Origin: Spirochaetia bacterium
GTDB taxonomy: Bacteria; Spirochaetota; Spirochaetia; Treponematales; Breznakiellaceae
Assembly (NCBI GenBank): GCA_025997895.1
Contig: BNVF01000106.1
Location: forward strand, 1 to 6,173
Length of the DNA: 6,173 nucleotides
Direction of reading: 5' to 3'
The notes under the pieces were generated by a model that ran no database searches, was not told where the DNA came from, and worked only from the letters and a program-made list of their open reading frames with translations. Below, in pieces: positions 5,915 to 6,173 of this stretch. Positions within the stretch are counted from its first letter, which is position 1, and every line of letters begins with the position of its first letter. A program made the translations under genes and the position numbers.

Positions 5915-6173
5915 ATGGCAGACACCCTGGCAACTGCTTTTCGGGAGCAGGTAAAAAAAGCGATGTCTCTGACAAAAGTTGATACAGTGGTAACCGAGCA
6001 CAATGTGTTTCAGGAAGGGGATGAGGATATGCTTCCCGTTCTGGATGAGATGGCGTCATCACTGATCCTTCCCGGTTCCCGGCTGGACGGCATGGAGAAT
6101 CTTGAGGATCTTTTGGCCAAAGCCGAATCGGGAAAGTCCTGCCTGCTTATGGTGGAGCATTACAGTAATTTTG
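5915..6173 (+). CDS. PlsC-like phospholipid acyltransferase, 5' part
   Basis: Only the first 86 residues are in the window; the frame is open to the right edge. The segment with GSRLDGMENLEDLL followed by a Gly-Lys-Ser-Cys-hydrophobic stretch leads into E81-H82-Y-S-N-F86, and the next codon begins with G, as the expected aspartate codon would. This is the start of the catalytic H-x4-D motif of glycerolphosphate/lysophosphatidate acyltransferases (PlsC superfamily), which move an acyl chain to a glycerophosphate hydroxyl at the cytoplasmic face of the membrane. The N-terminal 50 residues are acidic and have no clear membrane helix. The gene starts three bases after the peptidase stop with its own ribosome binding site, so the two are probably cotranscribed. 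The exact substrate cannot be told from this fragment. Confidence 0.75.
   Translation, partial: MADTLATAFREQVKKAMSLTKVDTVVTEHNVFQEGDEDMLPVLDEMASSLILPGSRLDGMENLEDLLAKAESGKSCLLMVEHYSNF

Overview
The window looks like a piece of a spirochaete chromosome, most likely a Treponema of the termite-gut type (T. primitia / T. azotonutricium group). This is an inference from three things: the domain style of the large lipoprotein, the AAA_14/DUF4143 ATPase sequence, and a peptidase T followed by a PlsC-like acyltransferase. GC content looks close to 50%, apart from a very AT-rich and homopolymer-rich first 300 bases. No RNA gene, CRISPR array or insertion sequence is visible.

Layout. Positions 1-388 are a non-coding leader region. 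It holds a run of 14 T, a run of exactly 18 C directly upstream of an ATAATA/TATTAT -10-like element, a textbook Rho-independent terminator (237-287), a second terminator-like long-range stem (298-365), and a clean Shine-Dalgarno sequence (375-380). Positions 389-3457 encode one 1022-residue secreted lipoprotein. It has a lipobox cysteine, four helical repeats of about 85-90 residues, a middle domain, and two tandem beta-rich repeats of about 215 residues. A strong intrinsic terminator follows (3494-3530).

On the minus strand, 4597-3591 holds the remains of an AAA_14/DUF4143 ATPase. It has lost its Walker A end and also carries a frameshifting internal deletion near its C-terminus, so it is called a pseudogene. 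On the plus strand, 4658-5911 encodes a complete peptidase T-like tripeptidase of the M20B family with all metal ligands visible. Its apparent promoter would place transcription start at or next to the ATG, suggesting a leaderless mRNA. Three bases after its stop, a lysophospholipid-type acyltransferase (5915 onward) begins and runs off the window.

How it fits together. The lipoprotein gene is a separate transcription unit whose leader carries both a homopolymer suited to slipped-strand length change and a terminator. These are plausible elements for switching or conditioning expression of a surface antigen. The pepT-acyltransferase pair is probably a small housekeeping operon. The most interesting sequence is the 150-390 leader. 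The two promoters share a 13-base element (six C followed by ATAATAT). I do not see a clear, previously undescribed multi-gene system; the unusual content is regulatory and in the repeat architecture of the lipoprotein.
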